From assembly GCA_022842785.1 (NCBI GenBank), contig JALHOW010000008.1:106031-170030 (forward strand): a stretch of 64,000 nucleotides of DNA. Direction: 5' to 3'. Shown one piece after another: positions 37,106 to 44,667 of the stretch. Made by a program: the position numbers and the translations under genes. Below the pieces are notes generated by a model that was given only the letters and a program-made list of their open reading frames with translations, was not told the origin of the DNA and did no database searches. Origin of the DNA: Hyphomicrobiaceae bacterium (GTDB lineage: Bacteria > Pseudomonadota > Alphaproteobacteria > Rhizobiales > Hyphomicrobiaceae). How positions within the stretch are numbered: the stretch's first letter is position 1; each line of letters begins with the position of its first letter.

Positions 37106-37771
37106 ATGCGCGTGCGCAGATACGCAAATCATGAGGCGCCGCCCAAACGGGTGGCGCCTTTTGCGCGCCGGCTCGTCATCATGGCCAAGGTGCCGGTTGC
37201 GGGGCGGGTGAAGACGCGGCTCGCGCGCGAGATCGGTGTCGTCGCGGCGACGATGTTTTACCGCCACGCGATGCGCGGCGTGGTGGCGCGTCTGGCGCGG
37301 CAACCCTTCTGGCGCACCGTGCTTATGATCGATCCTGATACTGGTGTTTCGAGCCGAATGCTGCCGGACGGAACGCTGCGTGCCGGCCAGGGCTGCGGCG
37401 ACCTCGGCGTCAGAATGCAGCGGCCCATGCGGACGCTGCCGCCGGGCCCCGTGTGTCTCATCGGGACGGACGTGCCGGACATCTCAGTTGCGGATGTGCG
37501 TCGCGCCTTCCGGTTGCTCGGCGCTCACGATGCGGTTTTCGGGCTGGCAGAGGACGGCGGCTTCTGGCTGGTGGGCCTCAGGCGTTCACCGCGCGTGATC
37601 GATCCCTATCGCGGGCGCGTGCCCTGGTCGCGACCCGACACGCTCGAGCGGACGCTGGCGAACCTCTCCGGAACCCGCGTCGGCTTCACGACACGCCACG
37701 ACGACGTCGATTCGGCCGCTGATCTGGCCCGCAACCAGGGGCGCTACGCACGCCGCATGCTAGTGCGATGA
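37106..37771 (+). CDS. TIGR04282 family (DUF2064) glycosyltransferase-like protein
   Basis: The ATG at 37106 gives 221 residues; a later Met beginning MAKVPVAGRVKTRLA is also possible. VAGRVKTRLAREIG is the family's nucleotide-binding signature. GCGDLGVRMQ, LIGTDVPDIS with a DxP motif, and GLAEDGGFWLVGL follow in the expected order of DUF2064, a nucleotidyltransferase-like fold. TIGR04282 proteins co-occur with TIGR04283 glycosyltransferases, as here. The last three codons and the stop lie inside a 74-bp inverted-repeat element, so the C-terminal LVR comes from repeat sequence. Confidence 0.87.
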   Translation: MRVRRYANHEAPPKRVAPFARRLVIMAKVPVAGRVKTRLAREIGVVAATMFYRHAMRGVVARLARQPFWRTVLMIDPDTGVSSRMLPDGTLRAGQGCGDLGVRMQRPMRTLPPGPVCLIGTDVPDISVADVRRAFRLLGAHDAVFGLAEDGGFWLVGLRRSPRVIDPYRGRVPWSRPDTLERTLANLSGTRVGFTTRHDDVDSAADLARNQGRYARRMLVR

Positions 37772-37834
37772 TCGAGAAATTCGCCAGAACAGGCTGCACG
37801 GCACCGAGCGAATTTCTCGATCTGAATCACACTA
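37761..37834. repeat. TAGTG-ended inverted-repeat element A
   Basis: This is a 74-bp hairpin element. The inner arms GATCGAGAAATTCGC (37770-37784) and GCGAATTTCTCGATC (37808-37822) pair perfectly. The outer ends TAGTGCGAT and its partner ATCACACTA pair with one mismatch, with a 3-base bulge between on the right arm. The element carries the stop codon of the TIGR04282 gene. A second element of the same design starts 16 bp further on. Confidence 0.8.
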
Positions 37835-37849
37835 GGAGAATTACGTTTC

Positions 37850-37925
37850 TAGTGTCCCTTTGGATTCCGAAGTTCGCTCGCGACGCCAGCATTGAGGTGG
37901 GGCGAACTTCGGAATCGGGACACTA
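37850..37925. repeat. TAGTG-ended inverted-repeat element B
   Basis: This is a 76-bp hairpin element. The ends TAGTGTCCC and GGGACACTA pair perfectly, as do the inner arms GATTCCGAAGTTCGC (37863-37877) and GCGAACTTCGGAATC (37902-37916). A 4-base TTTG bulge sits in the left arm. Size, terminal TAGTG, single-arm bulge and arm-end TTCGC match element A. It lies 52 bp before ruvC. Confidence 0.82.
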
Positions 37926-37977
37926 GCGTTGCCCCGGCGCTAACGACCCCGGTCGCGCCGTGTGCTATCGCCGAATC

Positions 37978-38505
37978 ATGACAGGGCGACTGATTCGCAT
38001 CATCGGCATTGATCCGGGCCTCAGGCGCACGGGATGGGGTGTCGTCGACAGCGACGGCGTCCGGCTCTCCTACGTGGCGAGCGGCCACGTGGCATCCGAT
38101 GCTTCCGATGATCTCTGCTATCGCCTGCGGGCGTTGTTCGAGGGGCTTTCGAGCGTCATTGCCTCGTTTAAGCCGAACGAAGCGGCGGTCGAGGAGACCT
38201 TCGTCAACGACAATCCTCGTGCTGCTCTCAAGCTCGGGCAGGCTCGCGGCATCGCGCTGCTGGCACCGGCGACAAAGGGGCTGGCCGTCGCCGAGTATTC
38301 GCCGAACGTCATCAAGAAGACGGTCGTCGGCGCCGGTCATGCCGAGAAGCGCCAGATCCAGGCCATGATCGGCTTCCTGCTGCCCAAGGCGCGATTCGAG
38401 AGTGCGGATGAAGCGGATGCGCTGGCGATCGCCATCTGCCATGCCAACCATCGCACGAGCCCGGTCGCGCGCGCGGCGCGGGCATTGCGGGAGGCCGCGA
38501 AATGA
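37978..38505 (+). CDS. ruvC: crossover junction endodeoxyribonuclease RuvC
   Basis: RuvC cuts Holliday junctions symmetrically in homologous recombination and repair, together with RuvAB. The 175-residue product starts with [17 protein letters not shown], which carries the first catalytic Asp. The other acidic residues are in [21 protein letters not shown] (Glu near 68) and in [15 protein letters not shown] (two Asp near 140). KRQIQAMI is also conserved. The start at 37978 is chosen over an upstream in-frame codon because it begins the family N-terminus. Its stop overlaps the ruvA start (ATGA). Confidence 0.97.
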   Translation: MTGRLIRIIGIDPGLRRTGWGVVDSDGVRLSYVASGHVASDASDDLCYRLRALFEGLSSVIASFKPNEAAVEETFVNDNPRAALKLGQARGIALLAPATKGLAVAEYSPNVIKKTVVGAGHAEKRQIQAMIGFLLPKARFESADEADALAIAICHANHRTSPVARAARALREAAK

Positions 38506-39137
38506 TCGGCAAGCTCAAGGGGCTCGTGGATGCGATCGGCGAAAGCCACTGCATCATCGATGTGAACGGTGTCGGCTACGAGGTGCAGGCTTCGGCACGG
38601 GCGCTGCGCAACATGGAGATGGGCCAGCCCGTCACGCTCGTCATCGACACGCACGTGCGCGAGGACGCGATCCGCCTCTTCGGCTTCACGAGCGAGGTCG
38701 AGCGCAGCTGGTTCCGCACGCTGCAGAATGTGCAGGGTGTCGGCTCCAAGGTGGCGCTCGGCGTGCTCGGTACACTGTCCACGCAGGATCTTTCCAACGC
38801 CATCGCGCTTGGCGATTGGGCCTCCGTCGAGCAGGCGCCGGGAGTCGGCAAGAAGCTCGCACAGCGCATTGTCGCCGAGTTGAAGGACAAGGCGCCGGCG
38901 CTCGCCGTTGCGGGCCTGCACATTCCGGCGACGGTCAATGGGGCAGGCAAGGGCGCACGCGATGCGGCCGAGGCAGGGGACGGGCACGCGACCGCCGAGG
39001 CCATCTCAGCGCTGACGAACCTTGGCTACAACCCGGTGCAGGCTTCGCAGGCCATTGCGGTTGCGGCGCGTGATCTCGGCGCGGAGGCCGATACCGCCAA
39101 GCTCATCCGGCGTGGATTGAGAGAGCTGGCGCGGTAG
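38502..39137 (+). CDS. ruvA: Holliday junction branch migration protein RuvA
   Basis: RuvA binds the four-way junction as a tetramer and loads the RuvB motor. The 211-residue product has an OB-fold domain (1-65, starting [14 protein letters not shown]), two helix-hairpin-helix motifs ([14 protein letters not shown] and [13 protein letters not shown], near 77-90 and 110-122), and a C-terminal RuvB-contacting domain ([16 protein letters not shown]). It is coupled to ruvC by a 4-bp overlap. ruvB usually follows in related genomes. Here the next gene is rsmE on the opposite strand, four bases away, so ruvB must be elsewhere. Confidence 0.97.
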   Translation: MIGKLKGLVDAIGESHCIIDVNGVGYEVQASARALRNMEMGQPVTLVIDTHVREDAIRLFGFTSEVERSWFRTLQNVQGVGSKVALGVLGTLSTQDLSNAIALGDWASVEQAPGVGKKLAQRIVAELKDKAPALAVAGLHIPATVNGAGKGARDAAEAGDGHATAEAISALTNLGYNPVQASQAIAVAARDLGAEADTAKLIRRGLRELAR

Positions 39138-39140
39138 GTC

Positions 39141-39884
39141 TTAGCGCCAATCACCAAGCACGGCATTCACGAGCGTGAGCGCGGCGACGGCTGCGGTGTC
39201 AGCGCGCATGATGCGTGGGCCCATGGCGATGCGCGTCACGAATGGCAGCGCGATCAGCGCATCGCGCTCTTCAGGAGCGAAACCCCCCTCGGGGCCGATG
39301 AGCACAGCGAGTGGTCCGGGCGCGACCGCGCGCAGTGCCACGATGGGATCGGCGATTGGTGCACTCTCATCGCAGAAGATGAGGCGGCGGCCGGCATTCC
39401 ATGAGGCGAGTAGCCGATCGAGACGTTCCGGCGCGGCGACGTCCGGCACGCGCAGGATGCCGCACTGCTCGGCGGCCTCGATCACGTTCGCGCGCATGCG
39501 TTCGCCGTTGACGCGCTCGGCAACCGTATGCCGCGTCAGCACAGGTTGAAGGCGCGCGACGCCCATCTCCGTCGCCTTCTGCACCATGTAGTCGAGGCGT
39601 GAGCGCTTTAGCGGTGCGAAGAGATAGTGGATATCGGGGCCGCCCATCTGCGCTCGTGTCTGCTTTTCGAGGACGAGGCTCGCGCTCCGCTTGCCCGCAA
39701 CCTCTATGCGCGCGTGCCATTCGCCGTCGCGACCGTTGAAGACGAGCACGCCATCGCGATCGCCGAGCCGCAGGACGTTCAGGAGATAGTTCGCCTGCTC
39801 GCGCGCGAGCGGCACCGTAGCGCCGTCGCCGAGATCGGCGTCGAGAAACAGGCGTGGGCTGCGGAAGTCGTACGGTTCAGGCAT
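39141..39884 (-). CDS. rsmE: 16S rRNA (uracil-1498-N3)-methyltransferase
   Basis: RsmE methylates U1498 of 16S rRNA at N3 using S-adenosylmethionine. The 247-residue product has an N-terminal PUA-like domain (about 1-75, with SPRLFLDADLGDG and FNGRDGEW), and a SPOUT domain whose knot is marked by LIGPEGGFAPEERD near residue 195 and MGPRIMRADTAAVAALTLV at the end. KRSRLDYMVQKATEMGV matches the family signature. It is convergent with ruvA. The repeat element at 39906 lies just upstream. Confidence 0.95.
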   Translation of the reverse strand: MPEPYDFRSPRLFLDADLGDGATVPLAREQANYLLNVLRLGDRDGVLVFNGRDGEWHARIEVAGKRSASLVLEKQTRAQMGGPDIHYLFAPLKRSRLDYMVQKATEMGVARLQPVLTRHTVAERVNGERMRANVIEAAEQCGILRVPDVAAPERLDRLLASWNAGRRLIFCDESAPIADPIVALRAVAPGPLAVLIGPEGGFAPEERDALIALPFVTRIAMGPRIMRADTAAVAALTLVNAVLGDWR

Positions 39885-39905
39885 CGCAGCGAACCTCGCC
39901 GGAAT

Positions 39906-40025
39906 CCCCTCTCCCTGTTCTTACGGGGAGAGGGCTAGGGTGAGGGGCGGCCACGAATGCGAACGTCGGCGTTTGCCGCCGCCCCTCATCCCGACCTTCT
40001 CCCCGTGAAGGACGGGGAGAAGGGG
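39906..40025. repeat. REP/BIME-like palindromic intergenic repeat, copy 2
   Basis: This is the same two-unit palindrome as at 32530-32645, in reverse orientation: CCCTCTCCCTG...CGGGGAGAGGG, GCTAGGGTGAGGGGCGGC, a variable centre, GCCGCCCCTCATCCC, then CCTTCTCCCCGT...ACGGGGAGAAGG. It fills the space between rsmE and the DinB-family gene. No gene overlaps it. Confidence 0.85.
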
Positions 40026-40149
40026 AAGTGGGGGCGAAGGAAGCCGCTAGTATTGCGATGATGGACGCAAAGCTGCTCATGCTCTCCCGCCTAACACATG
40101 GCGGTGCCGTCTTGTAAGATGGCTCGATCAAAAACGGGAGGATGATCCC

Positions 40150-40707
40150 ATGAGCGTTCGCCATTTCCGTAAGCTCGCCCAGGCCAACCGGCTCGCAAAC
40201 CTGCGTTTGATGAATGCCTGCAAGCAGCTCAAGCCGGGCGAATTCGAGGCGAAGGGCACGAGCTTCTTTCCATCGATCAAAGCCACGCTCAATCACAACC
40301 TGACGATCGACTGGTTTTACGTGGATGCACTCGAGGGTGGAACGCTCGGGCCTAAGGCGTGGGATCCTCCGGAGCCGTTCGATGCCATTGGACCGCTTGC
40401 CGATGCGCAGACGGCTGTCGATGAGCGCCTGCTGGCCTTTTGCAGCGCTCTGACGCCGGAACGACTCGTCGGGTTCAGTAGCGTACACCGTACGAAGCGC
40501 ATCCAGGTGACACGCACAGACGATCTCCTGGCGCATCTCTTTCTGCATCAGGTGCATCATCGCGGGCAGGTGCACGCCATGCTGGCTGGCACGTCGGTCA
40601 AGCCACCGCAGCTCGATGAATTCATCCTCGACGGCCCAGGGGACACGGAGGCACGTGTCCCCGAGATGGAGGCGCTCGGCTGGACCGAGGCCGAGCTGAT
40701 GGGTTGA
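40150..40707 (+). CDS. DinB family protein
   Basis: The 185-residue product follows GGGAGGATGATCCC, a good ribosome binding site. It is a four-helix-bundle protein of the DinB/YfiT type. The three metal-binding His positions are visible in ATLNHNLTIDWFYVD near residue 50 and LFLHQVHHRGQVHAML near residue 130. Such proteins include thiol-dependent S-transferases (bacillithiol, mycothiol or glutathione) and many uncharacterised members. Despite the name, the family is unrelated to DNA polymerase IV. It is cytosolic. The gene is convergent with the SDR gene, 4 bp apart. Confidence 0.9.
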   Translation: MSVRHFRKLAQANRLANLRLMNACKQLKPGEFEAKGTSFFPSIKATLNHNLTIDWFYVDALEGGTLGPKAWDPPEPFDAIGPLADAQTAVDERLLAFCSALTPERLVGFSSVHRTKRIQVTRTDDLLAHLFLHQVHHRGQVHAMLAGTSVKPPQLDEFILDGPGDTEARVPEMEALGWTEAELMG

Positions 40708-40711
40708 GCGC

Positions 40712-41473
40712 CTACAGCGTCAGCCCGCCGTCTACCGTGATCGTCTGGCCGGTCACCATCGACGCGCCAAAGCCGAGGAAGACGATCACCTCGGCGATGT
40801 CATCGGTCGTGCAGCGCCGCTTGAGCAGTGCGCCGTCGCTCATGGCTGCAACCTGGGCGTTGGTCCACTCGACCATCCAGGTGCTGTCCACCGAACCCGG
40901 CGCCACGGCGTTAACGCGCACTTCCGGTGCGAGCGCGCGGGCGAGGTTCTGCGTGAGGTTGACGACGCCGGCCTTGGTGGCGCCATAAGCGAGGCTGCTG
41001 CCGGGAAAGCCGAGGCCCGCAATCGAGGCCGTGCTGACAATGGCGCCGCGCGCCGCCTTCAGCGCTGGGGCTGCCGCCTTGGCGCAGCGGAACACGCCGA
41101 TCAGATTGACCTGCACGACGGTCTGCCAGAGTTCCTCGGTGATGAGATGGAGTTCCTCGGGATTGATCTTGCGGCGCGTGCCAGGCGTGCCGGCATTGGC
41201 GACGAGCAGATCGAGACGTCCCAGATCCTGCACGGCTTTCTCGACCATGCGCACGGCATCGATCGCGTCGCCGACATTGCCCGGTGCGGAAATGACCTTC
41301 ATTCCCTGACCTGAGAGCTGCGCCACGACCTCCGCGCCGCGCGGATCATCGGCGAGGTGGTTCACGGCAACCGTCGCGCCCGCGCTCGCAAGCTGCTGGA
41401 CGGCGGCGAGGCCGATGCCCGAGGCGCCACCTGTCACAAGGGCCGTCTTGCCGGTCAGATCATAGCGGATCAT
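40712..41473 (-). CDS. SDR family oxidoreductase (FabG-like)
   Basis: The product is 253 residues. The cofactor motif TGGASGIGLAAVQQL is near residues 14-28, NAG is in LVANAGTPG near 92, the catalytic Ser is in STASIAGLG, and the YxxxK pair is in LAYGATKAG near residue 160. Length and motifs are those of classical SDRs such as 3-oxoacyl-ACP reductase or 3-hydroxyacyl-CoA dehydrogenase. The adjoining upstream gene encodes a 2,4-dienoyl-CoA reductase-like enzyme with 19 bp between, so the pair may act on acyl-CoA or unsaturated ketone substrates (inference). Confidence 0.92.
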   Translation of the reverse strand: MIRYDLTGKTALVTGGASGIGLAAVQQLASAGATVAVNHLADDPRGAEVVAQLSGQGMKVISAPGNVGDAIDAVRMVEKAVQDLGRLDLLVANAGTPGTRRKINPEELHLITEELWQTVVQVNLIGVFRCAKAAAPALKAARGAIVSTASIAGLGFPGSSLAYGATKAGVVNLTQNLARALAPEVRVNAVAPGSVDSTWMVEWTNAQVAAMSDGALLKRRCTTDDIAEVIVFLGFGASMVTGQTITVDGGLTL

Positions 41474-41492
41474 TCATCCCTCCCTTTTTTGC

Positions 41493-43514
41493 TTAGAACG
41501 CGTAGGCGAGCCGCACGCCCTGGTCGATGGCGCGCATGGCGTCGAGCTCGGCGGCGACATCAGCGCCGCCGATGATGTGCAGTGTCGTGCCGGCAGCAAC
41601 GAGGCTGTCGGCGAGCGTGCGCTCGCTCTCCTGTCCGGCGCAGACGACGATGGTATCGACCGGCAGCACCCGCGCCTCCTCACCGACGAGAATATGCAGG
41701 CCATCCGCGTCGATCTTCTGGTAGGTGACGCCCGTCAATTGCGCGACCTTGCGCTTGGCGAGCGCTATGCGCAGCACCCAGCCCGTGGAAAGGCCGAGCG
41801 TGCGGCCCATGCGCCCTGGCTTCCGTTGCAGCATGACGATCTGGCGCTTGATCTCGGGCTCAGCCGGTGTCGCGAGCGCGCCCGGCACGCGGATGCCCGT
41901 ATCGACACCCCACTCCTGCAGGAAGTGCGAGACGTCCGCCGCCTCCTTTTGTGAGGGGCCCGAGAGGTACTCCGCTACGTCGAAGCCGATGCCGCCCGCG
42001 CCGATGATCGCGACGCGCCGACCGGCCTTCACACGCCCCATGAGAATGTCGATGTAGGAGACGCAGCGCGGATCATCGATTCCGGGAATATCGAGCTTGC
42101 GCGGGCGCACACCGGTCGCGACGACGACCTCGTCGTACTTGCCGGTGAGATCGCGCGCGTCTGGTGCCTTGCCGGTCTTGAGTGAAACGCCGCGCGTTTC
42201 GATCATCCTGCCGAAATAGCGGATCGTTTCGTCGAACTCTTCCTTGCCGGGGATGTTGCGGGCAATGTTAAGTTGCCCGCCAATACAGTTCGCGGCCTCA
42301 TAGAGCGTCACGTCATGACCGCGCTCGGCGGCCGTCGTCGCACAGGCAAGGCCGGCAGGCCCCGCGCCGATCACCGCAACGCGCTTCTTCTTCGCGGGCT
42401 TCGGCATGGCATCGAAATCGAGCTCCCGCCCGGTGACGGGATTGACGAGGCAGCTCGCGGCGCGACTCGAGAAGATGTAGTCGAGGCACGCCTGATTGCA
42501 CGCGATGCAGACGTTGATTTCATCGGCTTTCTCCTCGCGTGCCTTGCGCATGAAGTGCGCATCGGCCAGCCAAGGCCGCGCCATGGAGACGAGATCGGCC
42601 GTGCCCGAGGCGAGCACCTCCTCTGCGATCGCGGGTGTGTTGATGCGGTTCGACGCGACGACGGGTATCGATACGGCATCCTTCAATCGCTTCGCGGCAA
42701 ACGCCCACGTGGCGCGCGGCACCTTCTGCGCAATGGTCGGAATGCGCGCCTCGTGCCAGCCGATACCCTGATTGAGGATGGACGCGCCTGCCGCCTCGAC
42801 CGCCTTCGCCTGCGCGATGATCTCGTCGCCCGTGAGCCCGCCTTCGACGAGGTCGATGGACGAAATGCGGTATATGATGAGGAAGTCGTTGCCGACCCGC
42901 TGCCGCACGCGCTTCATGATCTCGACGGGCAGCCGCAGGCGGTTCTCGAGGCTGCCACCCCAGTCATCGTCGCGATCGTTCGTGCGCTGCGCGGTGAACT
43001 CGTTGATGAGATAACCTTCCGACGCCATGATCTCGACGCCGTCGTAGCCGGCCTCTCGCGCCAGCGCCGTCGAGATGGCGAAGTCCTCGATCGTGCGCTC
43101 GATGTCGGCAGGCGTCATGCGCCGCGGCTGCAGCGGATTGATCGGCGAAGCGAGTGTCGACGGCGCGACAAGGCCTTTGTGCTTGGCATAGCGGCCTGCG
43201 TGCAGGATCTGCAGGGCAATGCGACCGCCCTCCGCATGAACGGCCGAGGTGATGTGCCGATGCTCAGGAATGTGCTCGGAGCGGCTCACTTCCGGGCCAT
43301 TGGGGCCGAACAGGCCATCCGCATTCGGCGAGTAGCCGCCCGTCACGATGAGCGCCGCTTCGCCCCGTGCGCGCTCCGCATAGAAACGCGCTGTGCGCTC
43401 GATGTGCCGGTCCATGTATTCGAGACCGGTGTGCATGGAGCCCATGATGGCGCGGTTCGGCAGCTTGATGTAGCCGAGGTCGAGCGGGGCCGTGAGGCGC
43501 GGAAAGGCGGTCAT
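41493..43514 (-). CDS. NADH:flavin oxidoreductase, 2,4-dienoyl-CoA reductase (FadH)-like
   Basis: The start at 43514 (MTAFPRLTAPLDLGYIKLPN) gives 673 residues, nearly identical in length to E. coli FadH. Domains in order are an Old Yellow Enzyme TIM barrel binding FMN (1-365, with YDGVEIMASEGYLINEF), a 4Fe-4S site with CIACNQACLDY near 340, and FAD/NAD(P)-binding folds (about 380-673, with GAGPAGLACATTA and GAGGIGFDVAEYL). FadH reduces 2,4-dienoyl-CoA during beta-oxidation of polyunsaturated acids; relatives act on other enones or on trimethylamine. The exact substrate is open. It probably forms an operon with the SDR gene. Confidence 0.9.
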   Translation of the reverse strand: MTAFPRLTAPLDLGYIKLPNRAIMGSMHTGLEYMDRHIERTARFYAERARGEAALIVTGGYSPNADGLFGPNGPEVSRSEHIPEHRHITSAVHAEGGRIALQILHAGRYAKHKGLVAPSTLASPINPLQPRRMTPADIERTIEDFAISTALAREAGYDGVEIMASEGYLINEFTAQRTNDRDDDWGGSLENRLRLPVEIMKRVRQRVGNDFLIIYRISSIDLVEGGLTGDEIIAQAKAVEAAGASILNQGIGWHEARIPTIAQKVPRATWAFAAKRLKDAVSIPVVASNRINTPAIAEEVLASGTADLVSMARPWLADAHFMRKAREEKADEINVCIACNQACLDYIFSSRAASCLVNPVTGRELDFDAMPKPAKKKRVAVIGAGPAGLACATTAAERGHDVTLYEAANCIGGQLNIARNIPGKEEFDETIRYFGRMIETRGVSLKTGKAPDARDLTGKYDEVVVATGVRPRKLDIPGIDDPRCVSYIDILMGRVKAGRRVAIIGAGGIGFDVAEYLSGPSQKEAADVSHFLQEWGVDTGIRVPGALATPAEPEIKRQIVMLQRKPGRMGRTLGLSTGWVLRIALAKRKVAQLTGVTYQKIDADGLHILVGEEARVLPVDTIVVCAGQESERTLADSLVAAGTTLHIIGGADVAAELDAMRAIDQGVRLAYAF

Positions 43515-43656
43515 GTGGGGCGGTTTCCTGGCTTGTCGTTTATTGAGCTTTGTCCCCGAGATGTGCCACACCGGATGCACGCCTGCCTACGGGGATCGTG
43601 CGGCAGTCAGCTAAATCCATGGTAGAATTGAGCAAAGCACGGACGGAGGAAGGCCG

Positions 43657-44667
43657 GTGGCCGCGACGCGCATCGAAGGTGAGGACGAACTCGTTGGCAC
43701 ATTCCTGGCGCCGCTGGCGGCAGGATTTCCTGGCGCGCTCGGCCTCAAGGACGACTGTGCGGTGCTGGCGCCCAGTCCGGGCTGCGAACTGGTCCTCAAG
43801 ACCGATCCTGTGGTTGCCGGTGTCCACTTCTTTGCCGACGACGATCCGGCGGACATCGCCTGGAAAGCGCTGGCCGTGAACGTTTCCGATCTTGCTGCGA
43901 AGGGCGCGACGCCACGCATCTATCTCATGGCGCTTTCGCTGCCCGAAGCACCGGAGCGCGAATGGATGGCGCGTTTTGCGGAGGGGCTCGGTGCTGCGCA
44001 GCGGGCGTTCGGCATGCACCTCGCGGGCGGTGACACGGATCGCACGCCGGGCCATCTCTCGATTGCGATGACCGTGATCGGCGAGGTGCCTGCCGGCAAG
44101 ATGGTGCGGCGGGCGGCAGCACAGGCTGGTGATGCGCTCTACGTTTCCGGAACGCTCGGCGATTCCGCGCTTGGGTTAGCGCTCGGCCTGGATGCCGGGC
44201 TGGCAACGCGGCTCGGGCTCACCGCGGATGAGGCCGCGCACGCAATCGGACGCTATCTGAGGCCCGCTCCGCGTGTTGCGCTCGCGGAGGCTTTGCGTGC
44301 ACACGCGCGTGCGGCCATGGATCTCTCCGATGGGCTGATGAAAGACCTCGGCCGCATGTGCCGCGGTTCGGGCGTGGGCGCGCACGTGGGGGCAGTTGAT
44401 CTGCCGTTGTCGCCTGCGATGCGTCGCGCGCTCGACGCTGAACCAGGGCGGATCAGGGATGTGGTGGCGGCCGGCGACGACTACGAAATCCTGACTGCCG
44501 TGCCGCTCGCGGCGAGTGCCGAATTCGAGGCCGCGGCTCAGCGATCCGGCATCCCGATGACGCGGATTGGCGAGATCACTTCGGCGCGCGAAGTTTTCGT
44601 CCTCGACGCTCAGGGCCAGCCGATTGAGCCTGGACGTTCGGGCTGGGATCATTTTCAGTCGCGCTGA
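43657..44667 (+). CDS. thiL: thiamine-monophosphate kinase
   Basis: ThiL phosphorylates thiamine monophosphate to thiamine pyrophosphate, the active cofactor. The GTG at 43657 follows GGAGGA with suitable spacing. The 336-residue product has the family pattern: KDDCAVLAPSPG near 30, KTDPVVAGVHF near 48, AVNVSDLAAKGATPRIYLM near 72-90, GGDTDRTPGHLSIAMTVIG near 123, and SDGLMKDLGRMCRGSG near 223. These are the ATP-, Mg- and substrate-binding segments of the PurM/ThiL fold. Its last 92 bp overlap the LysR gene on the other strand. The usual nusB neighbour is not here. Confidence 0.95.
   Translation: MAATRIEGEDELVGTFLAPLAAGFPGALGLKDDCAVLAPSPGCELVLKTDPVVAGVHFFADDDPADIAWKALAVNVSDLAAKGATPRIYLMALSLPEAPEREWMARFAEGLGAAQRAFGMHLAGGDTDRTPGHLSIAMTVIGEVPAGKMVRRAAAQAGDALYVSGTLGDSALGLALGLDAGLATRLGLTADEAAHAIGRYLRPAPRVALAEALRAHARAAMDLSDGLMKDLGRMCRGSGVGAHVGAVDLPLSPAMRRALDAEPGRIRDVVAAGDDYEILTAVPLAASAEFEAAAQRSGIPMTRIGEITSAREVFVLDAQGQPIEPGRSGWDHFQSR

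Noticed and set aside
42273..43625. 450-codon plus-strand open frame opposite the FadH-like gene
   Set aside because: Shadow frame; the minus-strand gene has full domain structure while this one has none.
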